DNA of 64,000 nucleotides, from positions 372,001 to 436,000 of the forward strand of contig OX463782.1 of the NCBI GenBank assembly GCA_949825025.1, read 5' to 3'. Made by a program: the position numbers and the translations under genes. Within the stretch, counting starts at the first letter, position 1. Each line of letters opens with the position of its first letter. Origin of the DNA: Siphlonurus alternatus (taxonomy: Eukaryota; Arthropoda; Insecta; Ephemeroptera; Siphlonuridae). This document shows, piece by piece, positions 27,401 through 43,200 of this stretch. The notes under the pieces were generated by a model that saw nothing but the letters and a program-made list of their open reading frames with translations, was not told where the DNA came from and did no database searches.

Positions 27401-30400
27401 AATTGAAATGAATTGAATAAATGAATTGAAATGATTTGAATTGATTTGAATTGATTGAATTGAATTGACTTGAATTGAATAAATGAATTGATTTGATTTA
27501 AATTGAATTGAATTAAATTGAATTGAAATAAATTGAATTGAATTGAATAAATGAATTGAATAAATGAATTGAATTGAATGAAATTGAATTGAATTGATTT
27601 GAATTGAATTGAATTGAATTGAATTGAATTGAATTGAATGAATTGAATAAATAAATTGACTTGATTTGAATTGAATTGAATAAATGAATTGAATTGAATT
27701 AAATAAGTGAATTGAATTGAATTGAATAAATGAATTGAATTGAATTGAATTGAATTGATTTGAATTGAACTGCATTGAATTGAATTGAATTGAATTGAAT
27801 AAATGAATTGAATTGATTTGAATTTTTTTGAATTGAATTGAATTGATTTTAATTGAATTGACTTAAATTGAATGAATTGAATAAATGAATTGAATTGAAT
27901 TGATTTGAATTGAATTGATTTGAATTGAATTGATTTGAATTGAATTGAATTGATTTGAATTGAATTGAATTGAATTGAATTGATTTGAATTGAATTGACT
28001 TGAATTAATTGAATAAATAAATTGACTTGATTTGAATTGAATTGAATAAATGAATTGAATTGAATTCAATTAAATAAGTGAATTGAATTGAATTGAATAA
28101 ATGAATTGAATTGCATTGATTTGAATTGAATTGAATTGAATTGAATAAATGAATTGAATAAATTTGAATTGATTTGAATTGATTTGAATTGAATTAAATT
28201 GAACTGAATTTAATTGAATTGAATTGAATTGAATTGAATAAATGAATTGAATTGATTTGAATTGAATGAAATTGAATTGAATTGATTTGAATTGAATTGA
28301 ATTGAATTGAATTGAATTGAATTGAATTAAATAAGTGAATTGAATTGAATTGAATAAATGAATTAAATTGAATTGAATTGAATTGATTTGAATTGAACTG
28401 CATTGAATAAATGAATTGAATTGATTTGAATTGATTTGAATTGATTGAATTGAATAAATGAATTGAATTGAATTGAATTGAATTGAATTGAATAAATGAA
28501 TTGAATTGCATTGAATTGAATTGAATTGAATTGAATAAATGAATTTAATTGATTTGAATTGATTTGAATTGAATTGATTTGAATTGATTTGAATTGAATT
28601 GATTTGAATTGAAATGAATTGAATAAATGAATTGAATTGATTTGAATTGATTTGAATTGATTGAATTGAATTGACTTGAATTGAATTAAATTGAATTGAT
28701 ATAAATTGAATTGAATTGAATTGATTTGAATTGAATTGATTTGAATTGAAATGAATTGAATAAATGAATTGAATTGATTTGAATTGATTTGAATTGATTG
28801 AATTGAATTGACTTGAATTGATAAATGAATTGAATTAAATTAAATTGAATTGAATTGAATTAAATTGAATTGAATAAATAAATTGAATGAATGAATTGAA
28901 TTGAATTGAATTGATTTGAATTGAATTGAATTGAATTGAATTGAATTGAATTGAATAAATGAATTGAATTGCATTGATTTGAATTGAATTGAATTGAATT
29001 GAATAAATGAATTTAATTGATTTGAATTGATTTGAATTGAATTGATTTGAATTGATTTGAATTGAATTGATTTGAATTGAAATGAATTGAATAAATGAAT
29101 TGAAATGATTTGAATTGATTTGAATTGATTGAATTGAATTGACTTGAATTGAATAAATGAATTGATTTGATTTAAATTGAATTGAATTAAATTGAATTGA
29201 AATAAATTGAATTGAATTGAACAAATGAATTGAATAAATGAATTGAATTGAATGAAATTGAATTGAATTGATTTGAATTGAATTGAATTGAATTGAATTG
29301 AATTGAATTGACTTGAATTGATTGAATTGAATAAATAAATTGACTTGATTTGAATTGAATTGAATAAATGAATTGAATTGAATTAAATAAGTGAATTGAA
29401 TTGAATTGAATAAATGAATTGAATTGAATTGAATTGAATTGATTTGAATTGAACTGCATTGAATTGAATTGAATTGAATTGAATAAATGAATTGAATTGA
29501 TTTGAATTTTTTTGAATTGAATTGAATTGATTTGAATTGAATTGACTTAAATTGAATGAATTGAATAAATGAATTGAATTGAATTGATTTGAATTGAATT
29601 GATTTGAATTGAATTGATTTGAATTGAATTGAATTGATTTGAATTGAATTGAATTGAATTGAATTGAATTGAATTGAATTGAATTGAATTGAATTGAATT
29701 GAATTGAATTGACTTGAATTAATTGAATAAATAAATTGACTTGATTTGAATTGAATTGAATAAATGAATTGAATTGAATTCAATTAAATAAGTGAATTGA
29801 ATTGAATTGAATAAATGAATTGAATTGATTTGAATTGAATGAATTGAATAAATGAATTGATTTGAATTCAATTAAATAAGTGAATTGAATTGAATTGAAT
29901 AAATGAATTAAATAAATTTGAATTGAATTGAATTGAATTAAATTGAATTTAATTGAATTGAATTGAATTGAATTGAATAAATGAATTGAATTGAATTGAA
30001 TTAAATAAGTGAATTGAATTGAATAAATGAACTGAACTGCATTGAATTGAATTGAATTGAATTAATTTGAATTGATTTAAATTGACTTGAATTGAATGAA
30101 TTGAATAAATGAATTGAATTGATTTGAATTGAATGTAATTGAATTGAATTGATTTGAATTGAACTGCATTGAATTGAATTGAATTGATTTGAATTGAATT
30201 GATTTGAATTGAAATGAATTGAATAAATGAATTGAATTGATTTGAATTAATTTGAATTGAATTGATTTGAATTGATTGAATTGAATTAACTTGAATTGAA
30301 TAATTAAATTGAATTGATTTGAATTGAATTAAATTGAATTGAAATAAATTGAATTGAATTGAATAAATGAATTGAATTAACTTGAATTGAATTGAATTGA

Positions 30401-33400
30401 AATGAATTGAATAAATGAATTGAATTGATTCGAATTGAATTGAACTGAAATGAATTGAATTAAATTGAATTAAATTAAATAAGTGAATTGAATTGATTTG
30501 AATTGAATGAAATTGAATTGAATTGATTTGAATTGAACTGCATTGATTTGAATTGAATTGAATTGATTGAATTGAATTAAATTGAATTAAATTAAATAAG
30601 TGAATTGAATTGAATTGAATAAATGAATTGAATTGAATTGATTTGAATTGAACTGCATTGAAATGAATTGAATTGAATAAATGAATTGAATTGATTTGAA
30701 TTGATTTGAATTGAATTAATTTGAATTGAAATGAATTGAATAAATGAATTGAATGGATTTGAATTGATTGAATTGAATTGACTTGAATAAATGAATTGAA
30801 TTGATTTGAATTGAATTGAATAAATGAATTGAATTAAATTAAATTGAATTGAATTGAATTAAATTGAATTGAATAAATGAATTGAATGAATGAATTGAAT
30901 TGAATTGAATTGATTTGAATTGACTTGAATTGAATAAATAAATTGACTTGATTTGAATTGAATTGAATAAATGAATTGAATTGAATTGAATTAAATAAGT
31001 GAATTGAATTGAATTGAATAAATGAATTGAATTGAATTGATTTGAATTGAACTGCATTGAATTGAATTGAATTGAATAAATGAATTGAATTGATCTGAAT
31101 TGATTTGAATTGAATTGATTTGAATTGAAATGAATTGAATAAATGAATTGAATTGATTTGAATTAAATTGATTTGAATTGATTGAATTGAATTGACTTGA
31201 ATTGAATAAATGAATTGAATTGATTTGAATTGAATTGAATTAAATTAAATTGAATTAAATTGATTTGAATTGAATCGAATTGAATTGATTTGAATTGAAT
31301 TGATTTGAATTGATTGAATTAAATTGACTTGAATTGAATAATTGAATTGAATTGATTTAAATTGAATTGATTTGAATTGAATCAATTGAATAAATGAATT
31401 GAATTGATTTGAATTGAATTGAATTAAATTGATTTGAATTGAATCGAATTGAATTGATTTGAATTGATTTGAATTGATTTGAATTGAATTGATTTGAATT
31501 GAAATGAATTGAATTAATGAATTGAATTGATTTGAATTGATTTTAATTGAATTGATTTGAATTGATTGAATTAAATTGACTTGAATTGAATAAATGAATT
31601 GAATTGATTTGAATTGAATTGAATTAAATTGAATTAAAATAAATTGAATTGAATTGAATAAATGAATTGAATTAAATTATATTGAATTGAATTGAATTGA
31701 ATTGAATTGAATTAAATTGAATTGAATTGAATAAATGAATTGAATGAATGAATTGAATTGAATTGATTTGAATTGAATTGAATTGAATAAATGAATTGAA
31801 TTGCATTGATTTAAATTGAATTGAATTGAATTGAATAAATGAATTGAATAAATTTGAATTGATTTGAATTAAAATAAATTAAATTGATTTGAATTGAATA
31901 AATGAATTGAATTGAATTGAATTGAATTGAATTGAATTGAATTGAATTGAATTGATTTGAATTGATTTGATTTGAATTGAATTGACTTGAATTGAATCAA
32001 TTGAATAAATGAATTGAATTGATTTGAATTGAATTAAATTGAATTAAATTGATTTGAATTGAATCGAATTGAATTGAATTGAATTGAATTGACTTGAATT
32101 GAATGAATTGAATAAATGAATTGAATTGAATTGAATTGAATTGAATTGAATTGAATTGAATAAATGAATTGAATAAATTTGAATTGATTTGAATTGAATT
32201 AAATTGAATTGAATTGAATTGACTTGAATTGAATGAATTGAATAAATGAATTGAATTGAATGAAATTGAATTGAAATGATTTGAATTGAATTGAATTGAA
32301 TTGAATTGAATTGAATGAATTAAATAAATAAATTGACTTGATTTGAATTGAATTGAATAAATGAATTGAATTGAATTAAATAAGTGAATTGAATTGAATT
32401 GAATAAATGAATTGAATTGAATTGATTTGAATTGAACTGCATTGAATTGAATTGAATTGAATTGAATAAATGAATTGAATTGATTTGAATTTTTTTGAAT
32501 TGAATTGAATTGATTTGAATTGAATTGACTTAAATTGAATGAATTGAATAAATGAATTGAATTGAATTGATTTGAATTGAATTGATTTGAATTGAATTGA
32601 TTTGTATTGAATTGAATTGAATTGAATTGATTTGAATTGAACTGCATTGAATTGAATTGAATAAATGAATTAAATTGATTTGAATTGATTTGAATTGATT
32701 TGAATTGAATTGATTTGAATTGAAATGAATTGAATAATTGATTTGAATTGATTTGAATTGAATTGATTTGAATTGATTGAATTGACTTGAATTGAATAAA
32801 TAAATTGAATTGATTTGAATTGAATTGAATTAAATTGAATTGAAATAAATTGAATTGAATTATATAAATGAATTGAATTAAATTAAATTGAATTGAATTG
32901 AATAATTGAATTGAATGAATGAATTGAATTGAATTGAATTAAATTGAATAAATGAATTGAATTGCATTGATTTGAATTGAATTGAATTGAATAAATGAAT
33001 TGAATAAATTTGAATTGATTTGAATTAAATTGAATTGAATTGAATTGAATTGAATTGAATAAATGAATTGAATTGATTTGAATTGAATGAAATTGAATTG
33101 AATTGATTTGAATTGAATTGAATTGAATTGAATTGAATTGAATTGAATGAATTGAATAAATAAATTGACTTGATTTGAATTGAATTGAATAAATGAATTA
33201 AATTGAATTGAATTGAATTGATTTGAATTGAACTGCATTGAATTGAATTGAATTGATTTGAATTGAATTGAATTGATTTGAATTGAAATGAATTGAATAA
33301 ATGAATTGAATTGAATTGAATTGATTTGAATTGAACTGCATTGAATTGAATTGAATTGAATTGAATAAATGAATTGATTTGAATTGATTTGAATTGAATT

Positions 33401-36400
33401 GATTTGAATTGAAATGAATTGAATAAATGAATTGAATTGATTTGAATTGATTTGAATTGATTTGAATTGATTGAATTGAATTGACTTGAATTGAATAAAT
33501 GAATTGAATTGATTTGAATTGATTTGAATTGAATTGATTTGAATTGAAATGAATTGAATTAATGAATTGAAATGAATTAATGAATTGAATTGATTTGAAT
33601 TGATTTGAATTGAATTGATTTGAATTGTTTGAATTAAATTGACTTGAATTGAATAAATGAATTGAATTGATTTGAATTGAATTAAATTGAATTGAAATAA
33701 ATTGAATTGAATTGAATAAATGAATTGAATTAAATTATATTGAATTGAATTTAATTAAATTGAATTGAATTGAATAAATGAATTGAATGAATGAATTGAA
33801 TTGAATTGAATTGATTTGAATTGAATTGAATTGAATTGAATAAATGAATTGAATAAATGAATTGAATTGAATGAAATTGAATTGAATTGAATTGAATTGA
33901 ATTGAATAGAATTGAATGAATTGAATAAATAAATTGACTTGATTTGAATTGAATTGAATGAATGAATTGAATTGAATTAAATAAGTGAATTGAATTGAAT
34001 AAATGAATTGAATTGAATTGAATTGATTTGAATTGAACTGCATTGAATTGAATTGAATTGAATTGAATAAATGAATTGAATTGATTTGAATTTTTTTGAA
34101 TTGAATTGAATTGATTTGAATTGAATTGACTTAAATTGAATGAATTGAATAAATGAATTGAATTGATTTGAATTGAATTGATTTGAATTGAATTGAATTG
34201 ATTTGAATTGAATTGAATTGAATTGAATTGAATTGAATTGAATTGACTTGAATTGAATTAATTGAATAAATAAATTGACTTGATTTGAATTGAATTGAAT
34301 AAATGAATTGAATTGAATTCAATTAAATAAGTGAATTGAATTGAATTGAATAAATGAATTGAATTGAATTGATTTGAATTGAACTGCATTGAATTGAATT
34401 GAATTGAATAAATGAATTGAATTGATTTGAATTGATTTGAATTGATTTGAATTGAAATGAATTGAATAAATGAATTGAATTGATTTGAATTGATTTGAAT
34501 TGAATTGATTTGAATTGATTGAATTGAATTGACTTGAATTGAATAAATGAATTGAATTAATTTGAATTGAATTGAATTAAATTGAATTGAAATAAATTGA
34601 ATTGAATTATATAAATGAATTGAATTAAACTAAATTGAATTGAATTGAATAATTGAATTGAATGAATGAATTGAATTGAATTGAATTAAATTGAATAAAT
34701 GAATTGAATAGCATTGATTTGAATTGAATTGAATTGAATAAATGAATTGAATAAATTTGAATTGATTTGAATTGAATTAAATTGAATTTAATTGAATTGA
34801 ATTGAATTGAATAAATGAACTGAATTGATTTGAATTGAATGAAATTGAATTGAATTGAATTAAATTGAATTGAATTGACTTGAATTGAATGAATTGAATA
34901 AATAAATTGACTTGATTTGAATTGAATTTAATAAATAAATTGAATTGAATTGAATTGAATTAAATAAGTGAATTGAATTGAATTGAATAAATGAATTAAA
35001 TTGAATTGAATTGAATTGATTTGAATTGAACTGCATTGAATTGAATTGAATTGATTTGAATTGATTTGAATTGAAATGAATTGAATAAATGAATTGAATT
35101 GAATTGAATTGATTTGAATTGAACTGCATTGAATTGAATTGAATAAATGAATTGAATAAATGAATTGAATTGATTTGAATTGATTTGAATTGATTTGAAT
35201 TGAAATTAATTGAATAAATGAATTGAATTGATTTGAATTGATTTGAATTGAATTGATTTGAATTGATTGAATTGAATTGACTTGAATTGAATAAATGAAT
35301 TGAATTGATTTGAATTGAATTAAATTGAATTGAAATAAATTGAATTGAATTATATAAATGAATTGAAATAAATTAAATTGAATTGAATTGAATAATTGAA
35401 TTGAATGAATGAATTGAATTGAATTGAATTGAATTGAATTGAATTGAATTGAATAAATGAATTGAATAAATGAATTGAATTGAATGAAATTGAATTGAAT
35501 TGAATTGAATTGAATTGAATTGAATGAATTGAATAAATAAATTGACTTGATTTGAATTGAATTGAATAAATGAATTGAATTGAATTAAATAAGTGAATTG
35601 AATTGAATTGAATAAATGAATTGAATTGAATTGAATTGATTTGAACTGCATTGAATTGAATTGAATTGAATTGAATTGAATTGAATAAATGAATTGAATT
35701 GATTTGAATTTTTTTGAATTGAATTGAATTGATTTGAATTGAATTGACTTAAATTGAATGAATTGAATAAATGAATTGAATTGAATTGATTTGAATTGAA
35801 TTGATTTGAATTGAATTGAATTGATTTGAATTGAATTGAATTGATTTGAATTGAAATGAATTGAATAAATGAATTGAATTGATTTGAATTGATTTGAATT
35901 GATTTGAATTGATTGAATTGAATTGACTTGAATTGAATAAATGAATTGAATTGATTTGAATTGATTTGAATTGAATTGATTTGAATTGAAATGAATTGAA
36001 TTAATGAATTGAAATGAATTAATGAATTGAATTGATTTGAATTGATTTGAATTGAATTGATTTGAATTGATTGAATTAAATTGACTTGAATTGAATAAAT
36101 GAATTGAATTGATTTGAATTGAATTAAATTGAATTGAAATAAATTGAATTGAATTGAATAAATGAATTGAATTAAATTATATTGAATTGAATTGAATTGA
36201 ATTGAATAAATGAATTGAATGAATGAATTGAATTGAATTGAATTGATTTGAATTGAATTGAATTGAATTGAATAAATGAATTGAATAAATGAATTGAATT
36301 GAATGAAATTGAATTGAATTGAATTGAATTGAATTGAATTGAATGAATTGAATAAATAAATTGACTTGATTTGAATTGAATTGAATTGAATGAATGAATT

Positions 36401-37251
36401 GAATTGAATTAAATAAGTGAATTGAATTGAATTGAATAAATGAATTGAATTGAATTGAATTGATTTGAATTGAACTGCATTGAATTGAATTGAATTGAAT
36501 TGAATTGAATAAATGAATTGAATTGATTTGAATTTTTTTGAATTGAATTGAATTGATTTGAATTGACTTAAATTGAATGAATTGAATAAATGAATTGAAT
36601 TGATTTGAATTGAATTGATTTGAATTGAATTGAATTGATTTGAATTGAATTGAATTGAATTGAATTGAATTGACTTGAATTGAATTAATTGAATAAATAA
36701 ATTGACTTGATTTGAATTGAATTGAATAAATGAATTGAATTGAATTCAATTAAATAAGTGAATTGAATTGAATTGAATAAATGAATTGAATTGAATTGAT
36801 TTGAATTGAACTGCATTGAATTGAATTGAATTGAATAAATGAATTGAATTGATTTGAATTGATTTAAATTGATTTGAATTGATTTGAATTGAAATGAATT
36901 GAATAAATGAATTGAATTGATTTGAATTGATTTGAATTGAATTGATTTGAATTGATTGAATTGAATTGACTTGAATTGAATAAATGAATTGAATTGATTT
37001 GAATTGAATTGAATTAAATTGAATTGAAATAAATTGAATTGAATTATATAAATGAATTGAATTAAACTAAATTGAATTGAATTGAATAATTGAATTGAAT
37101 GAATGAATTGAATTGAATTGAATTAAATTGAATAAATGAATTGAATAGCATTGATTTGAATTGACTTGAATTGAATAAATGAATTGAATTGATTTGAATT
37201 GAATTAAATTGAATTGAAATAAATTGAATTGAATTGAATAAATGAATTGAA
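24430..37251. repeat. 12.8 kb composite higher-order unit, copy 2
   Basis: One A-B-A composite: A-type from 24.43 to about 29.86 kb, B-type from about 29.9 to 32.4 kb (GATTCG 30427, GATCTG 31092), then A-type to 37.25 kb. T7 at 24814, 27823, 29507, 32490, 34091, 35709 and 36533. The next unit repeats this order at an offset of 12,822 falling to 12,769. The left part matches 3.29-8.2 kb; the right part, 30.8-37.9 kb, matches 16.4-23.4 kb at offset 14,438-14,458. The unit is therefore equivalent to 3.29-15.5 kb without the 7.3 kb tandem duplication. Confidence 0.83.
29641..29712. repeat. Pure GAATT run, 72 bases
   Basis: Positional equivalent of 7904-7970 and 42428-42509 in the middle composite unit, one unit longer than the first and two shorter than the third. 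Confidence 0.9.
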
Positions 37252-40200
37252 TTAAATTATATTGAATTGAATTGAATTAAATTGAATTGAATTGAATAAA
37301 TGAATTGAATGAATGAATTGAATTGTTGATTTGAATTGAATTGAATTGAATTGAATAAATGAATTGAATAAATGAATTGAATTGAATGAAATTGAATTGA
37401 ATTGAATTGAATTGAATTGAATTGAATTGAATTGAATTGAATTGAATTGAATTGAATGAATTGAATAAATAAATTGACTTGATTTGAATTGAATTGAATA
37501 AATGAATTGAATTGAATTAAATAAGTGAATTGAATTGAATTGAATAAATGAATTGAATTGAATTGAATTGATTTGAATTGAACTGCATTGAATTGAATTG
37601 AATTGAATTGAATAAATGAATTGAATTGATTTGAATTTTTTTGAATTGAATTGAATTGAATTAAATTGACTTAAATTGAATGAATTGAATAAATGAATTG
37701 AATTGAATTGATTTGAATTGAATTGATTTGAATTGAATTGAATTGATTTGAATTGAATTGAATTGAATTGAATTGAATTGACTTGAATTGAATTAATTGA
37801 ATAAATAAATTGACTTGATTTGAATTGAATTGAATAAATGAATTGAATTGAATTCAATTAAATAAGTGAATTGAATTGAATTGAATAAATGAATTGAATT
37901 GAATTGATTTGAATTGAACTGCATTGAATTGAATTGAATTGAATAAATGAATTGAATTGATTTGAATTGATTTGAATTGAAATGAATAAATGAATTGAAT
38001 TGATTTGAATTGAATTGATTTGAATTGATTGAATTGACTTGAATTGAATAAATGAATTGAATTGATTTGAATTGAATTGAATTAAATTGAATTAAAATAA
38101 ATTGAATTGAATTATATAAATGAATTGAATTAAATTAAATTGAATTGAATTGAATAATTGAATTGAATGAATGAATTGAATTGAATTGAATTAAATTGAA
38201 TAAATGAATTGAATTGCATTGATTTGAATTGAATTGAATAAATGAATTGAATAAATTTGAATTGATTTGAATTGAATTAAATTGAATTGAATTTAATTGA
38301 ATTGAATTGAATAAATAAATTGAATTGATTTGAATTGAATGAAATTGAATTGAATTGATTTGAATTGAATTGAATTAAATTAAATTGAATTGAATTGACT
38401 TGAATTGAATGAATTGAATAAATAAATTGACTTGATTTGAATTGAATTGAATAAATGAATTGAATTGAATTAAATAAGTGAATTGAATTGAATTGAATAA
38501 ATGAATTAAATTGAATTGAATTGAATTGATTTGAATTGAACTGCATTGAATTGAATTGAATTGATTTGAATTGATTTGAATTGAAATGAATTGTGTAAAT
38601 GAATTGAATTGAATTGAATTGATTTGAATTGAACTGCATTGAATTGAATTGAATAAATGAATTGAATAAATGAATTGAATTGATTTGAATTGATTTGAAT
38701 TGAAATTAATTGAATAAATGAATTGAATTGATTTGAATTGATTTGAATTGAATTGATTTGAATTGATTGAATTGAATTGACTTGAATTGAATAAATGAAT
38801 TGAATTGATTTGAATTGAATTAAATTGAATTGAAATAAATTGAATTGAATTATATAAATGAATTGAATTAAATTAAATTGAATTGAATTGAATAATTGAA
38901 TTGAATGAATGAATTGAATTGAATTGAATTGAATTGAATTGAATTAAATAAATGAATTGAATTGCATTGATTTGAATTGAATTGAATTGAATTGAATAAA
39001 TGAATTGAATAAATTTGAATTGATTTGAATTGATTTGAATTGAATTAAATTGAACTGAATTGAATTGAATTGAATTGAATTGAATAAATGAATTGAATTG
39101 ATTTGAATTGAATGAAATTGAATTGATTTGAATTGAATTGAATTGAATTGAATTGAATTGAATTGAATTAAATAAGTGAATTGAATTGAATTGAATAAAT
39201 GAATTAGATTGAATTGAATTGAATTGATTTGAATTGAACTGCATTGAATTGAATTGAATTGATTTGAATTGATTTGAATTGAAATGAATTGAATAAATGA
39301 ATTGAATTGATTTGAATTGATTTGAATTGATTTGAATTGATTGAATTGAATAAATGAATTGAATTGAATTGAATTGAATTGAATTGAATAAATGAATTGA
39401 ATTGCATTGAATTGAATTGAATTGAATAAATGAATTTAATTGATTTGAATTGATTTGAATTGAATTGATTTGAATTGATTTGAATTGAATTGATTTGAAT
39501 TGAAATGAATTGAATAAATGAATTGAATTGATTTGAATTGATTTGAATTGATTGAATTGAATTGACTTGAATTGAATTAAATTGAATTGATATAAATTGA
39601 ATTGAATTGAATTGAATTGAATAAATGAATTGAATTGATTTGAATTGAATTGAATTGAATTGATTTGAATTGAATTGAATTGAATTGAATTGAATAAATG
39701 AATTGCATTGATTTGAATTGAATTGAATTGAATTGAATAAATGAATTGAATTGCATTGATTTGAATTGAATTGAATTGAATTGAATAAATGAATTTAATT
39801 GATTTGAATTGATTTGAATTGAATTGATTTGAATTGATTTGAATTGAATTGATTTGAATTGAAATGAATTGAATAAATGAATTGAATTGATTTGAATTGA
39901 TTTGAATTGATTGAATTGAATTGACTTGAATTGATAAATGAATTGAATTAAATTAAATTGAATTGAATTGAATTGAATTAAATTGAATTGAATAAATAAA
40001 TTGAATGAATGAATTGAATTGAATTGAATTGATTTGAATTGAATTGAATTGAATTGAATTGAATTGAATTGAATTGAATAAATGAATTGAATTGCATTGA
40101 TTTAAATTGAATTGAATTGAATTGAATAAATGAATTTAATTGATTTGAATTGATTTGAATTGAATTGATTTGAATTGATTTGAATTGAATTGATTTGAAT

Positions 40201-43200
40201 TGAAATGAATTGAATAAATGAATTGAAATGATTTGAATTGATTTGAATTGATTGAATTGAATTGACTTGAATTGAATAAATGAATTGATTTGATTTAAAT
40301 TGAATTGAATTAAATTGAATTGAAATAAATTGAATTGAATTGAATAAATGAATTGAATAAATGAATTGAATTGAATGAAATTGAATTGAATTGATTTGAA
40401 TTGAATTGAATTGAATTGAATTGAATTGAATTGAATGAATTGAATAAATAAATTGACTTGATTTGAATTGAATTGAATAAATGAATTGAATTGAATTAAA
40501 TAAGTGAATTGAATTGAATTGAATAAATGAATTGAATTGAATTGAATTGAATTGATTTGAATTGAACTGCATTGAATTGAATTGAATTGAATTGAATAAA
40601 TGAATTGAATTGATTTGAATTTTTTTGAATTGAATTGAATTGATTTTAATTGAATTGACTTAAATTGAATGAATTGAATAAATGAATTGAATTGAATTGA
40701 TTTGAATTGAATTGATTTGAATTGAATTGATTTGAATTGAATTGAATTGATTTGAATTGAATTGAATTGAATTGAATTGATTTGAATTGAATTGACTTGA
40801 ATTAATTGAATAAATAAATTGACTTGATTTGAATTGAATTGAATAAATGAATTGAATTGAATTCAATTAAATAAGTGAATTGAATTGAATTGAATAAATG
40901 AATTGAATTGCATTGATTTGAATTGAATTGAATTGAATTGAATAAATGAATTGAATAAATTTGAATTGATTTGAATTGATTTGAATTGAATTAAATTGAA
41001 CTGAATTTAATTGAATTGAATTGAATTGAATTGAATAAATGAATTGAATTGATTTGAATTGAATGAAATTGAATTGAATTGATTTGAATTGAATTGAATT
41101 GAATTGAATTGAATTGAATTGAATTAAATAAGTGAATTGAATTGAATTGAATAAATGAATTAAATTGAATTGAATTGAATTGATTTGAATTGAACTGCAT
41201 TGAATAAATGAATTGAATTGATTTGAATTGATTTGAATTGATTGAATTGAATAAATGAATTGAATTGAATTGAATTGAATTGAATTGAATAAATGAATTG
41301 AATTGCATTGAATTGAATTGAATTGAATTGAATAAATGAATTTAATTGATTTGAATTGATTTGAATTGAATTGATTTGAATTGATTTGAATTGAATTGAT
41401 TTGAATTGAAATGAATTGAATAAATGAATTGAATTGATTTGAATTGATTGAATTGAATTGACTTGAATTGAATTAAATTGAATTGATATAAATTGAATTG
41501 AATTGAATTGATTTGAATTGAATTGATTTGAATTGAAATGAATTGAATAAATGAATTGAATTGATTTGAATTGATTTGAATTGATTGAATTGAATTGACT
41601 TGAATTGATAAATGAATTGAATTAAATTAAATTGAATTGAATTGAATTAAATTGAATTGAATAAATAAATTGAATGAATGAATTGAATTGAATTGAATTG
41701 ATTTGAATTGAATTGAATTGAATTGAATTGAATTGAATTGAATAAATGAATTGAATTGCATTGATTTGAATTGAATTGAATTGAATTGAATAAATGAATT
41801 TAATTGATTTGAATTGATTTGAATTGAATTGATTTGAATTGATTTGAATTGAATTGATTTGAATTGAAATGAATTGAATAAATGAATTGAAATGATTTGA
41901 ATTGATTTGAATTGATTGAATTGAATTGACTTGAATTGAATAAATGAATTGATTTGATTTAAATTGAATTGAATTAAATTGAATTGAAATAAATTGAATT
42001 GAATTGAACAAATGAATTGAATAAATGAATTGAATTGAATGAAATTGAATTGAATTGATTTGAATTGAATTGAATTGAATTGAATTGAATTGAATTGACT
42101 TGAATTGATTGAATTGAATAAATAAATTGACTTGATTTGAATTGAATTGAATAAATGAATTGAATTGAATTAAATAAGTGAATTGAATTGAATTGAATAA
42201 ATGAATTGAATTGAATTGAATTGAATTGATTTGAATTGAACTGCATTGAATTGAATTGAATTGAATTGAATAAATGAATTGAATTGATTTGAATTTTTTT
42301 GAATTGAATTGAATTGATTTGAATTGAATTGACTTAAATTGAATGAATTGAATAAATGAATTGAATTGAATTGATTTGAATTGAATTGATTTGAATTGAA
42401 TTGATTTGAATTGAATTGAATTGATTTGAATTGAATTGAATTGAATTGAATTGAATTGAATTGAATTGAATTGAATTGAATTGAATTGAATTGAATTGAA
42501 TTGAATTGACTTGAATTAATTGAATAAATAAATTGACTTGATTTGAATTGAATTGAATAAATGAATTGAATTGAATTCAATTAAATAAGTGAATTGAATT
42601 GAATTGAATAAATGAATTGAATTGATTTGAATTGAATGAATTGAATAAATGAATTGATTTGAATTCAATTAAATAAGTGAATTGAATTGAATTGAATAAA
42701 TGAATTAAATAAATTTGAATTGAATTGAATTGAATTAAATTGAATTTAATTGAATTGAATTGAATTGAATTGAATAAATGAATTGAATTGAATTGAATTA
42801 AATAAGTGAATTGAATTGAATAAATGAACTGAACTGCATTGAATTGAATTGAATTGAATTAATTTGAATTGATTTAAATTGACTTGAATTGAATGAATTG
42901 AATAAATGAATTGAATTGATTTGAATTGAATGTAATTGAATTGAATTGATTTGAATTGAACTGCATTGAATTGAATTGAATTGATTTGAATTGAATTGAT
43001 TTGAATTGAAATGAATTGAATAAATGAATTGAATTGATTTGAATTAATTTGAATTGAATTGATTTGAATTGATTGAATTGAATTAACTTGAATTGAATAA
43101 TTAAATTGAATTGATTTGAATTGAATTAAATTGAATTGAAATAAATTGAATTGAATTGAATAAATGAATTGAATTAACTTGAATTGAATTGAATTGAAAT

